From Ophioceras dolichostomum (taxonomy: Eukaryota; Ascomycota; Sordariomycetes; Magnaporthales; Ophioceraceae), in contig PYST01000080.1 of assembly GCA_003049485.1 (NCBI GenBank), forward strand, positions 61,569 to 125,568: DNA of 64,000 bases, written 5' to 3'. This document shows, piece after piece, positions 48,509 through 60,211 of this stretch. The first letter of the stretch is position 1; every line of letters begins with the position of its first letter. The translations under genes were made by a program, and so were the position numbers. Under the pieces are notes generated by a model. The model saw only the letters and a list, made by a program, of their open reading frames with translations. It did not search any database and had not been told where the DNA came from.

Positions 48509-51500
48509 ATTGTCGTGCTACGTTGTCGATTCGACTAAACGTAGCGATCGTAGTCGTTGAGTGGATGTTCTTCTCTCTTTCGACCTCTTTTTGCCTTGCC
48601 AGATTGCTCTGTATTCCTTTCTCTTTCTCCTTTTCCTATTCACGGCTCTTGATGATCGTAACCCAAACGAGTAGTTAAGCTAGAAGAAGCGAGCGGGTTC
48701 GGTCGAGATCGAAAGTCGTTGTTGTTCGTGGGTGTGAGGATAGAAGTAACAGAACAGATGACCGCTTCGAGGAAAGAATGACAGAAGAGAGAGAAGAGAA
48801 CAAGAGTCAAAAAAGCAGTAATACAAAGGCAAGTACTCGAAAGTATCGGTTGGTCGAAGTGAATGTAAAAGCAGGTATCCGGACCTGCGGTTGGGTAGAA
48901 GGAAGAAGAAAGGAAGAAACGAACAAACTGCCGATATGAAAGAAGGCTACCGACAGCGAGGGCACCAGCGCTGGTCGAGCAGAAGGCAGGAAGAAAGGGT
49001 GGAGGAGGAGGGTGGTATAAGGCCCGCCGATGAAGACCTGCGGGGCCTCGATGGACTATATTCCCTCGAGGACCCGGGCCCAACAAGAGGAGAGTGTGGC
49101 AGCCCTGGTGGGATGGGGATGGGGATGAGGCTGGCTGTTTCGGTACGTGCCCAAAGGGCAGCACCCCAGGGCCGGAACGGCGTGTCACAGACAAGCTTCT
49201 GGCAGACTGGGGCCTGTGTCGAATGTTTCTGACTCGATGCTTGCAAGGTATTGTCTTTTGCGATCCAACTTCTGGTGATCTGATCTATGATGACAGCAGG
49301 CATCCGAGCGGCATTATCGTGTTTCTGGGTGGGACTATTATCTCGCCGGGAGCGGGAAAGGGGGAACAGCAGCCCCAGCAGGGAGAGGGCCGGAAGGGGA
49401 GGCTCCAGAGTCTCCAGAACGAGGATCAAGAAGCAGCACAAGGCAGAAGCCAGAAGTGAGGGTCGACCGGGCACCGTCAGATGGCGTCGAGCGGTCGTAT
49501 CATCAGAGGTGGGCGGAGGGACTGGCTGAAGCAGTGGCAGGCGGTGGGAAAGCAGGACAAGGACAGTCTGAAGCACCGATCTCAGGGATTCTCTACCTCG
49601 ACCGCATTGGAGACGTTTGAAGATCAGACAGGATGAACGCAAATCCAGGAGGTGGAGTGTGAGAGGGCACTTAGGGGATCTTTAGTATGTAGGAGGGTGT
49701 GCCTGATCTTCAGACAACGGGACGTACGCGAGTTTAAGAACTGGCAAGGGCTTGCGGGAGGGGAGGAAGCTCGGTGGAGCCCAACGTGGAGGTAGCAAGA
49801 AGGTGGTGTGTACGGAAGACGGAAGAGGGAAAGTCAGTGTGCTTGCTTCCTGCTCCTTTGCAGCACTGGCGCGGGTTGATGCACGCAAGTAAGTCAGTGG
49901 TTCTGGCAGCAGTCGGGACCGGGGGGGAGGGGATGTGAGGGGGGGTGTGCGCCTTCTCGGTCTTCTGAGAGAGCTGAGGGTCCTCGACCTCTTTGCGGTA
50001 GTGCGCGACCATCTGCCACCGCCATCCATGTCGAACCGACCGCCAAGGGAGGGGTGGATGTAACAGGAACTCTCCCATCTCCTGGCGTGGAGACGGTCCT
50101 GTCTCACCAAGACAACCCCCGATTCCCGAAGCCTACTAGGTACGTCTTGTTTGTATGTAGAAGCACTTCAGCACCAACTGCGGCTGCTTTTGCTGCTCTC
50201 CTCCCAAGCCAGGCGGGCGAAGTGCTTGCGTGCATTGTCATACCAGAGACGGCGCACTTGTGAACTACTAACGGTGGTGACACTCAGCCGTCGATATGAC
50301 TGACGGACAGGCCCAGTTACCCAGGGAGATTCCAGGAACGCAGAAAAGGAGATTCGACACAAAGAGAACACCAAGAAGACTAGTCAAGATCAGTCACCCC
50401 TACATGCCTGCTCGCCCCGCTGTTGGGAAGGAGGGGGTTGGTTGAGGCATAAAGCTGCCAAGGTGTGAAAGGCACTGACTGGGCAACTTCTCGAGAGTGC
50501 CCCGGAACGAAACTGGCCATGTTTCTGCCAATAATTGGGCGATTGGGATTGCTGGGCAGCTGGGCATCTCCTCTAGGATGGCCGAGGATGGCCAAGTGCG
50601 GCAATGCATACGCTAGGGAGAGCAAGCACAAGTATTGGGCTCACTCTGGTTGCTGGAAAGAGAAAGTGCAGCAGTCTGGTGGTGGCAGCCGGTGGGAAAG
50701 CTGGTGCAAAATGGCCGGCCGGAACTTCCAATAGTGTCGTTGAGAAAATAGCACAGAATCAAGCCGCTTGTGGTGATTGGAGTTGACCGGGCGGTTAAAG
50801 TTGGCACCAGGCCAATCAGCTGTGTTGTAGCGTCGTGTCGGCTGCAAGTGACATGGGTCTGCCAGCCACTAGGAGACCCTGTCCCCAGCAAAACCTGCCA
50901 GGGGTCCCCCCTCATCCCCACCCCCTCCCCACCCCTCCCTTGTTCCTGTTCCCTTCCCGCCCAGGCAAACCCAGGCAATTGATTCCAAGATGGAGACCTC
51001 GTAACCATCGCTCTTGGAGGGGCGCTCCCAGCTATCGAATCACGAGGACAGACTTGTGATAGCCAAAGCTCAGCAAATTTCTGCCATTGCCATTGCCATG
51101 CCATTGCTGTATGTATTTTCGTATTTTCGCAAGGATATCGTCCTGGAATCATTCATCAATCGTTCGTTGTTGAGCAAGCCCAGCCAGCTTAGCTTGCCAT
51201 TGGGGTCCCGCCCCAACATCGGAGGCTCGCGATCCAGGAACGACGCCGCAAGCCCAGACACAATCCGTCCGGTGCCACCCGACGGCGTGCCATGATCTAT
51301 CCCGCTCTATAAGCTGAGCGGCACTATCGGCTGACCGATCGCGGCGCCGCTCTGGCCTCGCACACCCTGTTTCCTTCTCCCTTGCCTTGCTCAGGACCTG
51401 TTAACCCCTCACTTCCAGCTTCCCGCAATCCGATCCAGAAAACAATTCGAGAATCTCGAGAAAACATCAGAGATGTCAAGAAGATGTCAAGACGCAGCAG

Positions 51501-52732
51501 AAACCGCAGCCATGGATGAAAGAGTTCAGACCAAATTTCCCCTTCCTCTCTCCTTTCTTTGCCCTCCTATATCTCACATGCCATCCCAATTTCTCAAGTG
51601 CATGGCGATCATTTCAGGAGAGTCCAAAACGTCGCAGACGTGACAATACCCGGTCCAGCCTCCACGGTGCTGAGGCAGATGCCGTTTGAGGTCCCAGCGC
51701 CTGTGCCACCGTGCACGCCACTAGCCATCCCGGGACAGTGCCGGGAGAGCGTTTGAATGCCCGCCGCCCATCCTACCCTCCCCTGGGCGCTACGCCCACT
51801 ACGTCCACCGCCCCGCGCTGTGGAAGTGGACACTGAACAGGCGTGCAACTGCCCAAAAACAACGGCAAGAAACTGCCCGAGCCAGATAGCCTACTGTGGT
51901 ATGGCGTATGTCCTGTGCGGACCTCGCTAGAAAGACGCCTGCTCGTGGCAAAGCCCGATGTTCTTTTCAATTGGAGATTTGGCAGATTTGACAGCAAAGT
52001 AACATCTCCATGATCAGTTCAGAGATACAAAAAGATCATCTGACGAGTTTAGGTCGAAATAGCGTCACCGGATGGCTTAGTTCTCTTGGGCTCTACCACC
52101 CACCCCCCCTCTTCGAACACGCTCGCCCTATCGTCCCCGAACCTCAACGAACCTGTGGCGCCCTTCTGGTCTAACAATAGTCGGTCAGGTGTCGGCCGTC
52201 GCGTTTGGGGCTTACGATGGCCCGACAGCTGCAAAACTCGTCAAGTGTCCCGTCATCGACGCCACAACTACTCAGCATTTCCACTGATCACCAACTAGTG
52301 TAACCACCCCCTGTTTCGAAGGGCATTTTATAGCGCCAGTGGCAGAAAGGGCCCCCCTTCTCAACGGGACCTTTGGCCCTGTATCTCCCCCATCAGTTCG
52401 CTTGAGAGAGGGATGACCTGGGGGCCTTGACTCCCGATCGCTACGCAAAACATCTATTGTAAGCTTAAACCTTAGTTGCGAGATGGGCGTCTTGTCTGCG
52501 CCTTGTTTGTTTGGCTTGTCAAGTTTCTGTCAGTCAAGCAACCAGACGAGTTTCGGTGTTGCGATCTGATCACTCCATCAGACGAAGGGGCCTGTCAAAG
52601 ACGTCTGAGTTTGATGTGTGATAAGAAAAGGGGAGGATGGAATATTGAAGTTTCGATCTGGTCTAGTCTTTCCTGTCTCCTTCCTAGTAGGGTCTCAGGG
52701 GGAAGCAAAAAGGAAGAAACACCGGATTCTGA

Positions 52733-52754
52733 TTCCTGTTCCTGTTCCTGTTCC
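52733..52754. repeat. TTCCTG hexamer repeat
   Basis: Between three and four direct copies of TTCCTG occur in the gene-poor block. Confidence 0.85.
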
Positions 52755-55700
52755 ACCGCATCGCAAGCGGCTATGGAAAAGTTCGAACGATGATGGGTGG
52801 CATGGCAGTCGACATAGTTGAGACGCTCAACGATCCAACCCACCCGCCATCGTGCATCTTTTGCCGCCCTCGACTTCCTCCTTAACCTTAAAGGTTAATG
52901 TCGACACTCCCTCGAGATTATCAAGATTCGCATGTCCATCAGGCGTCTATCATCGATGGATCGTGCGACACAACATCGACCGTCTCCGAGATCGTCCATC
53001 CATCATCCATCTGTCCATCCACCACCCATCCCTCGTTCTTCCTCTTCCCGCGCATGCACGAGCAAGTGAGCAAGCGAGCAAGGCCCTCGTGTCCCTCGTA
53101 CTGCCGTGGACACAGCAGAAAAGCCTAGTGGCTGGGTCTGGGACGTGCAGCTGCTGTACGTACAGTATTACTACCGGCGTATAGAGTGGCATGGTGTGTG
53201 CTGTGACTCTGTGAGTATGTATCTTTCGTTCTCTGTAGAGCAAATCCGCTCTATACTTCTGCTTTGCTTTTGCTTCCAGATGGGCCTAGCCATCCCGCTC
53301 TAGGTAAATTACGCGCATGCCCCTCCACCTCGGCTCGCCTCTCGCCAGCCGGAAAAGAGCCCACTATCCAGTTCCAATTGGACGTTCTGCCCCAGGCTCC
53401 ATCGAGCCGAGTGCATATGCGCATCTGGCGTTCGTGATGGGTGTGGCTCTTGGTCGGCGGCTCGAACGGCGACCTCATTGGCCTTCGCCGTAGCGGGCCA
53501 TGTGGCCCATCCCATCAAATCGTCCGGTGGCACGCAGGTCCCCCAGAGAAGCGGCCTAGGGGCGGGGGAGAGGGAGCGGACGAGCTGTTGCTGCGGGTAT
53601 GGCGGGAACCACTCTGTGAGACCCCCAAAAGCCTGAGAACTGACCGTGGTGGCGATGTTCTCCCGACCCCAAGATCCCTGGCAGGAAAGAAAAAAAAAGT
53701 CTGGGTATTGGATCGCTGCAACTCTGCCGTTAGTTGCCTCTGCCACCACGCCATTCGTGCCGCCCGCCCATACATACTGCTGGAGTCTATGTACGACTGG
53801 TTGACGATTGATCCATGGGGACCAAAGATTCGAAAAGATCACAGAGTTGATTAATTAGTCGAAGGCTTTAAGCAGGAAGGGTGCAATTTGTCCATCGAAC
53901 ACGAGTTTCCTCAGGCACCTAGGTAGCCCAACATATCGTGATCTCTCTCGAAGCTGAACACCTCGGACGAAGTGCATCTTCTAAGATCAGGGGTGTTCTT
54001 TTATCACTGGACGAACGGCGACGGCGACGTGCGCAAGTGGGATGAAATGCACCATGTCTGCCTGCGTCCACTTCCACCTTGCTCGGACGGTTGAACAGTG
54101 CCCACTTTCGGGAAAGCAAAGCAAAGCAAGTCTAACCAGTTTTGCCGGCCGAGACGAGAGAGATATCTGGGATATCTGGCAGGTAGAAGCGGATATCGCC
54201 AACCTAAATCTTCCGATGTGATGAGTTTGATATGGTCAACCGCTCACTCACTTACACGCCTCCACTGAAAAACGGAGAAGACAACGAGAAAGAGCTGGGT
54301 TGTAATTGGCGGTCGACTCTCCTCTCCGATCACCCGCCGGTGGGGGCAGAAAGAACAGGAAGGAGCAAGCATGCTCTCTCTTTCACATCTGCTGACTTCG
54401 ACGGCGTCGGCCAAATCTCACCGCCTTGCTCGTGCGATTCAGCAAACCAGAGCCTGCCAGCCAGCCAGCCATCCATGCCGCTATCCAGCCGCCCCCCTTG
54501 CACGGCGGCGACGATGACCGCTCGCTCCGAGCCGGTCGTTGGATGGTTGACCTTGAAAATCCGTGCCCGTTCTTCCCCGCACTCTTTTTATATATTTTTA
54601 TACCGTCGGGGGTCAATCACCAATTGCTTCGTTGGGGGCCTAACTGAAGGTCGTTGAATGGTTCGTTCGCCTCAAGTGATAGTGGGCTTCAAATTTCCCT
54701 GCTTTCGACACGCACACCTGACCAGATGTATACTGGCTACCTCCTTACTGGGCAGGCAGGGAGAAGCAGGGGATGGATGGATTGAGTTTTCCGGGCTAGC
54801 TTCCCGTGGCCCTCTTCGTGATAGACGGAGTACCGTCGTATGTGACCGCAGGCAGGCGTGCGATCACATTGATGAGTGATGATTTGCGTGATGGTGAGGG
54901 TGATGATGAATGCAAAGAAGAACCCTTGTCCACCAAGGATCTCTGATAACGGAAATCGCGGGAGACGTGATTTCCATCATGATCCTTGAACATCAATTCT
55001 TTGGACCTCTGGACGGGCGAACATTTCATCCGTGCCATTGATGCCGTCCAGCCTCCCCCTGCCCCTCCCCCGCTCTCGTCCGCCACTGCAGTCCGTCAGT
55101 CAGTCGGTCCGTCAGCAACCAGTTGCAATGAGGAATGTGATGCGGAATATGTGGCTGGAATCACACTGTCACACATCACCACATTTTCTTTCTTGTGTGC
55201 CCAACTTGGCCGGCAAGCCTATCGACGATGCACGGCTGACGTGGAGGTGCATGCAGCCCGTTTTTTTGTTCTCGACCCCACGTTGAAGGAGAAGGCTGGC
55301 CGATTTACCTCCGTGGCCAGGCCAGGACTTTGCAGTTCCGTTGTGTGGAGGCCGAAAGATACCGAAGAAAATGGTATCTACAAGAATGCAAGGCGGACTT
55401 CCAACACTTGCACGCGAGCAGATATTCCAATTGGTCGCACAGAACAAAGAGGATTGATTATCATGGAAAAACCTGAACAACGCCCATGAGAATTCACGCA
55501 CTTCCCGCAGACAACGGACGACGGGCATGCTCATGATCCGACTTTCACTGGTCACATATCTTCGTGTCTGTGGGTGGCCTTGTTGCTCACCCCTTGGTGT
55601 CACAGACAGCCAGTCCTCGCCGAGCCCAACCCAACCCCCAAACATCCTCACCGACACGTCTTCGACTCCGAAGACACCATCTTGGCGTGCTCATGGACAG

Positions 55701-56062
55701 AGATAGTGGGTGGTGATAGTGGATTTGGGTGGTCCGGCTTGCTCAGTTGGGCATAGTGGCTTCCTCTCCGCTCTCCCATCAACGAGCTCTCAGCTCAGCT
55801 CAACTCAAAGAGGAGAGCTCGGACGGCGGTGGGTGGTGGTGGACATGCACGCGGAGCACTTGCAGCTGCACGGCGTAATGTCACATCACGGTGCATGAAA
55901 GCCAGCCCACCAATTCCTCTCTCTCGTCGTCGGTCGGTTGGTCGACGTGTGTGTGCGTATTCTAAAATAGAAACAGAGAGCTCCCTTTTCTTTCTTTCTT
56001 TTCCCCTCTTTTCTTTGCCTTGCAGTCCGGCTGGTCATATGCTGACCCATGGAATCATATCA

Positions 56063-56085
56063 ATCCATCCATCCATCCATCCATC
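56063..56085. repeat. (ATCC)n microsatellite
   Basis: About six ATCC units are followed by ATCAATC. The same word is scattered nearby. Confidence 0.9.
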
Positions 56086-56350
56086 AATCGCCCGATCTGA
56101 TATGCTCGAAGTATTGAAATCTTGGCGAGGCAATCATTTCCGACCGTCCGTGATAGCAAATGCAATCGTTAAAGGAAACCACCTAGCAAACGGCGGAGAG
56201 GGGACAGAGAAAGCATGAGATGATTTGACCGTTCGGGGAAAAGTCTTTGAGAGGAGCAAGCAAAGCTGAACTTGGTTGGACAAGGTCGGCAGGCAAGCAA
56301 GCAGGGAGGGCGTGCAATTTGGGTTCTTTTCTTTGTTTTCTCATCATCAC

Positions 56351-57186
56351 TCACACCTTTGGAATCTCCAACATCCACTCGCCATCCCAGAACCTGAACA
56401 GGGCCTCGGCGTCGGTCCCGATGTAGTTGCAGACATAGTCCCGTCCCTCCTGCGTGCTCATTCCCCCAACTAGGTCCCTGAACCCCTGGTAGTAGCCGCT
56501 CAGGATGTTCGCGGTGTTTTTCGAGAGCGGCGGGTTGGAGCAGTAAGGGAGGACGTCTCTGGACCCGATGGTCGGGGGCATGACCGGCAGAGCTGAGCCG
56601 AGCCGGCGCTGGAATGCCTCGATGGTGGACGCCAGCAGGCTAGGTGAGCTGAGAGGCAAGATGGGGATCTCGAATGAGTGCAGAATCATTCTATTGCCGT
56701 GATGAAGTTGTGATGTGTGAGCAGTGGAGCACTCTGATAAAGGAAGATGTCCGTCATTTCTGCTTCCGCCACTCACTGTAGCTGGAACTTGCTGAATGCA
56801 TTGCAGCCGTTGCCGCCATCTTTGAGCAAGACGATGCCGACATGTGCAACGTTGTGGCAGAGATGCTGGATCTTCTGCTGAGTCTCCGAGTTGTCCGAAT
56901 CTGCTGCAGACAAGAGAAGGAAGTAGAAAACTTGGCTAGGCTGGTCTCTGCCAGTTGTATATGGCACCACGAGGTCGTGCTCAAGCAGCCTGACTTCTTC
57001 AGTCAAGGGAAATAGTAGTAGCGATGTTAGTTTGATGCTTGATGATGCTCAAAGCCTGGTACGGAGGCAGGCTCCCTGCTGCGTGCTCTTACCTCGCCAT
57101 TTCATACTTTGTGATGACAGAAGGACAGACACAGCGGTCGCCCACTCCGGGCGGCGTCTCAGGGACGAGGTGAATACCGACTCCAT
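56351..57186 (-). CDS. Protein of unknown function, 217 aa, three exons
   Basis: Exons are 57186-57093, 56996-56777 and 56690-56351. They join in phase into one frame with balanced composition and no low-complexity tract. It starts MESVFTSSLRRRPEWATAVS, then SVLLSSQSMKW, EVRLLEHDLVVPYTTG, QVFYFLLLSAADSD and IQHLCHNVAHVGIVLLKDGG. It continues with FQLQMILHSFEIPILPLSSP, NILSGYYQGFRDLVGGMS and the end ALFRFWDGEWMLEIPKV. No signal peptide or membrane segment is seen; the fold looks globular and mixed alpha/beta. The acceptor of intron 1 is an unusual GAAG, so the junction could move by three bases (GAAGAAG). I do not recognise the family. The gene follows the OPA3-like gene on the same strand. 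Confidence 0.72.
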
Positions 57187-57997
57187 CGCTCCCGCCCTGC
57201 CCGACCGCTCCTTTGGTTAGGGTCGGAACTGCTTTTAGCCCGGTGTGATCTTGATTGTGGTTGAAGCTCTAAATGTCCCGCAACTGGAAAAAGAGTGCCA
57301 CCGCCACCGTCACTCGGGTACCACTAGGATTGTTGAACACAACGACGCAACTCGTGACGAGCAGAAGGGAGCACGGCGATAGCGGACTTGGGTGAGAGCG
57401 GTGTCAATTTAAGCAGCAAGAGCTACCTGGGCTGAGCCGGCGCCTGCCTGCTCAGCACCTGCCAAGTTCCGTCACGATTGAGCGCGCATGGATATGGAGG
57501 TGAGAGCGAACGAGTGCCCCGTGATATTCCTGCCAAATATGGCAGGCAGCCCAATGTCCTCCTGGCTGCCCCAGCGGTGAGGCCATCTATTCCCAGCTGT
57601 TGTGGGAGGCCTAAGAGTGAAGTTGTTTGAGTCTTTTCCTGTTTCCGTATCGTATCTCGTTTTCATCCCACCCACACAACCTCTTTCTATACCTCTATGG
57701 TAATATCTACCGAGCGTTTGTCCGCTCAAACGCCAACAGGAGCGGGAAGTGAAGAGTGGAAGAGGTGCAGCACGCGCAAACAAATGGAAAAAAACAGGCC
57801 GCGATCGCGCAGTGTAAACACTTATCGGTACAGTGTCAAGTCGAGATCTTTGTAGCGCATACAGTAGTGTCGGAGTTGGGACGGGGAGGATCTGGACGTA
57901 TTCGTACACAGTAGCGGTTTCGGGTCGGCCTCTTCGTGTCAGCGGGATGAATGGTGATGATGCCTGAGCCGCAACGGCCTATCAGAAGCGTCCTCGA
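57187..57997. other. Spacer between two minus-strand genes
   Basis: About 0.8 kb. It serves as the promoter of the unknown gene and the 3' flank of the OPA3-like gene. No coding frame is supported. Confidence 0.55.
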
Positions 57998-58777
57998 TCA
58001 GCCCGCAGTAACTACTGGGGGCGGAAGGAGAGGCAGTTTGGTCTTGGGATCCTTGTAATTTCGCAACGTCTCCTCCAGCGTCAGGATTCTGCTCGCCTGT
58101 CTCCGTTCTTCGCTCTCGAGCTCCTCTTCCTTCTTCTTGAGCTCGTCGACCTGGGCGTTGAGCGCCTTTATCCTCTCCAAGTTCGCGTCCGGCTTCGTAG
58201 ACGACCTGTGGTACTCGTAAAGGATGAGGACCGCGGCGACAATGAGGATGAAGGCGTCTCCGACGACGTCAGCGAAGAGGTCGACGGCCTTGGCCTCCGG
58301 AAGAGGCCTGAACTTGCGCCGCCATATGGAAGTCGACACCTCCTTCTTCGAGGAGGAATGGGAGTGCACGGGGTCCACGCCGCCTTCCGCCTTGACCTTG
58401 GCCTTCTGCGCCTCGTCTTTTGCTATTTGCTTTTCCATCTGCTCCTTGGTCAAAACCGTAGGGGCCTCGGCTCTCTCTTTGGCTCTCATTTCTGCCTCGA
58501 TGTTTCTTAATGATGCTACGGACAGGCGCATGTTCAGCTGGTGAATGACCTGTCCGTACCGTGCCGCAAAGCGTCTGAACCCTGGGTGGTCATGGGCTTG
58601 GATCTTAATCCGATTCTAGAGTCGCACAATATCGCTCCTCGTTAGCTGGTACACTCTTCGTAGGGCATGTTGAACGAGACGGCGACGATTGAGATGCTTG
58701 TCCCAACGTACAGCTCCATATTTGGAAACATGCCGCACAAACAACGCAGCGAGCTTGAAGAGCGGGAGAGGAACCAT
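57998..58777 (-). CDS. OPA3-like mitochondrial protein
   Basis: OPA3 proteins sit in mitochondria and affect their shape and lipid balance; the molecular role is not settled. Exons are 58777-58712 and 58615-57998, in phase, giving 227 residues. The N-terminus MVPLPLFKLAALFVRHVSKY and the following RIKIQAHDHPGFRRFAARYG with QVIHQLNMRL are the family signature. A charged linker follows (about residues 75-115). A hydrophobic helix DAFILIVAAVLILYEYHRS lies near residue 150, then a coiled coil (LNAQVDELKKKEEELESEER). The ATG at 58777 lies in a separate 66-nt first exon; without it the signature would be lost. Confidence 0.92.
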
Positions 58778-60211
58778 CGTGCCCGATGCCCACTCTGGGC
58801 TGCCCCTCGTTCAGGAGGTGGGTGCCAATGCGCCAAGCGCGTCAAGCTCCAGCCTGCGTGAGATCTCGGCACGATCGACAAGATGCAAATGAAGCCTCCG
58901 GTCTTGTCTTCAGAGGTCAATTGAGCCGCAAGGCCTCTCTTCCCGAGCTCAAATCGACACGAGGAATTAGGGAGGCTGTTGCGTTCACGATTTGGAGATA
59001 TGAGTCGTCGGTGATCAATGCATGAAGAGGTTGCAGCCTGCCGAGGACCCCAGCTCTGACCAATCCTGAGCTAGGCGCGAGCAACCGCCCGATCCACATC
59101 GGCCCCGGGAGCTCCGATCAACAGAGAGAAACTCCGAGCTCAATTGCCCTTCTCGACCGGTTGAGTATCGCGTAAGAGAGGATAACATTTACGATCTATG
59201 AGAAGCAGCGCTCTATCATCCAGCGAGCGAAGAAGGGACTCGAAAAGGATTTGTGCACAAAACGAGGCAGTATTCCTATGTGCTCCTCAGTCGTTTTCTA
59301 TCTTCTCCATGTGCTTCTAGAGGTCGAACAAGGCTAACACGCTGTAGCTACGCTCGAAATTCGGAGTCGCCGTAGTGCAGCTTTTCCTTTGCGCCCAGTC
59401 TCTCTTCAATACAAAGAGAGAGAAACAGCAATGATAATTATCACGAAGAACACTGTTCTCGGACTCGGCACACCGCTATATCTTGTCAGGTGAACAGTGG
59501 GGCCTAGCTAATGTGGCCAGCCAAAGCGGACCGGCTCGGGGGAGCAGTTGTGGTTGCTCAGACAACAAAGCTCCCCACACGGGCCTACCAAACACGGTCT
59601 CGTGAACCTCACCAGCACTTCCAAGCCACTGCAAATCTCATGGCGCTCTCTCACACAACCGTCTGCTCGCCTGCTCGTATGCTGAGAAAGACTTCGAAAA
59701 AAAGTTTCTCCAACACTTATACTCCTGCATTCTACCTGCTTTCCCGCTATCGAGTATAGATTTTTCGAGCGTAAGTTCTTTTGATGTGTCGTCGCTTGAT
59801 GAGCTCCTGCCTGACAGCTCCGGTCCTTTATTTACTTTTTCGGTTTTCGAGCTCTCCATGTCGGATCCGAACCGCGAAGCTCCAAGGTCCGAATTTGCAC
59901 CGGAACTGCTTCAACGCGTCTTCTTGGGCCCCAACAATACTCTTGTCTATCACCTCTTGTCTCCAATCGACATTCTGTGTTGAGTTCGATTCGCTAACCT
60001 GTGCTTTACCGATGCCACAGATCCTGACTGAACCGACCGTCGCCGTTCCGTCTCCGAGTACCTGGAGAGGATAGTAGCCACGAGAGAGCTCGATCGCTCT
60101 CTTCCGTGCTCCTCTCCCTACCTACCTACACATCCGCATCACTTTCCCTTGCAGCTACACCTCCTCCGCATACGTCCTCGCAACGACAGCCATTGATGAT
60201 CTCGTCGCAAG
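58778..60211. promoter_or_regulatory. Divergent upstream region of the OPA3-like gene and Polo kinase
   Basis: About 1.4 kb between divergent starts. It contains several ATG-started short frames on the plus strand (for example 59786-59983). If transcribed, these would be upstream ORFs in the Polo kinase leader. The last 150 bp are C/T-rich. Confidence 0.45.

Larger units (their letters stand above)
48509..56350. other. 7.8-kb gene-poor region
   Basis: I find no frame with a recognisable domain, no chain of spliceable frames, and no transposon signature such as terminal repeats or transposase motifs. Base composition is not strongly A/T-rich, so it does not look like a RIP-mutated relic. It contains small simple repeats (TTCCTG at 52733-52754, ATCC at 56063-56085) and a CACCTAGGTAG word at 53916-53926. 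The first kilobase is the upstream region of the membrane-protein gene. The last few hundred bases are the 3' flank of the gene ending at 56351. Confidence 0.5.

Noticed and set aside
53309..53842. 177-codon minus-strand frame in the gene-poor block
   Set aside because: No domain, no ATG-context support, overlapped by an equally long opposite frame (53441-53854), so probably chance.
54986..55657. Overlapping 160-codon frames on both strands
   Set aside because: Neither shows motifs or neighbouring exons; opposite-strand overlap argues for chance.
56063..56085. Possible CRISPR-like or satellite array
   Set aside because: Only a short ATCC microsatellite, with no spacers or longer repeat unit.
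48509..56350. RIP-mutated transposon relic
   Set aside because: No A/T-rich skew, no terminal repeats and no degraded transposase or reverse transcriptase motifs were seen.
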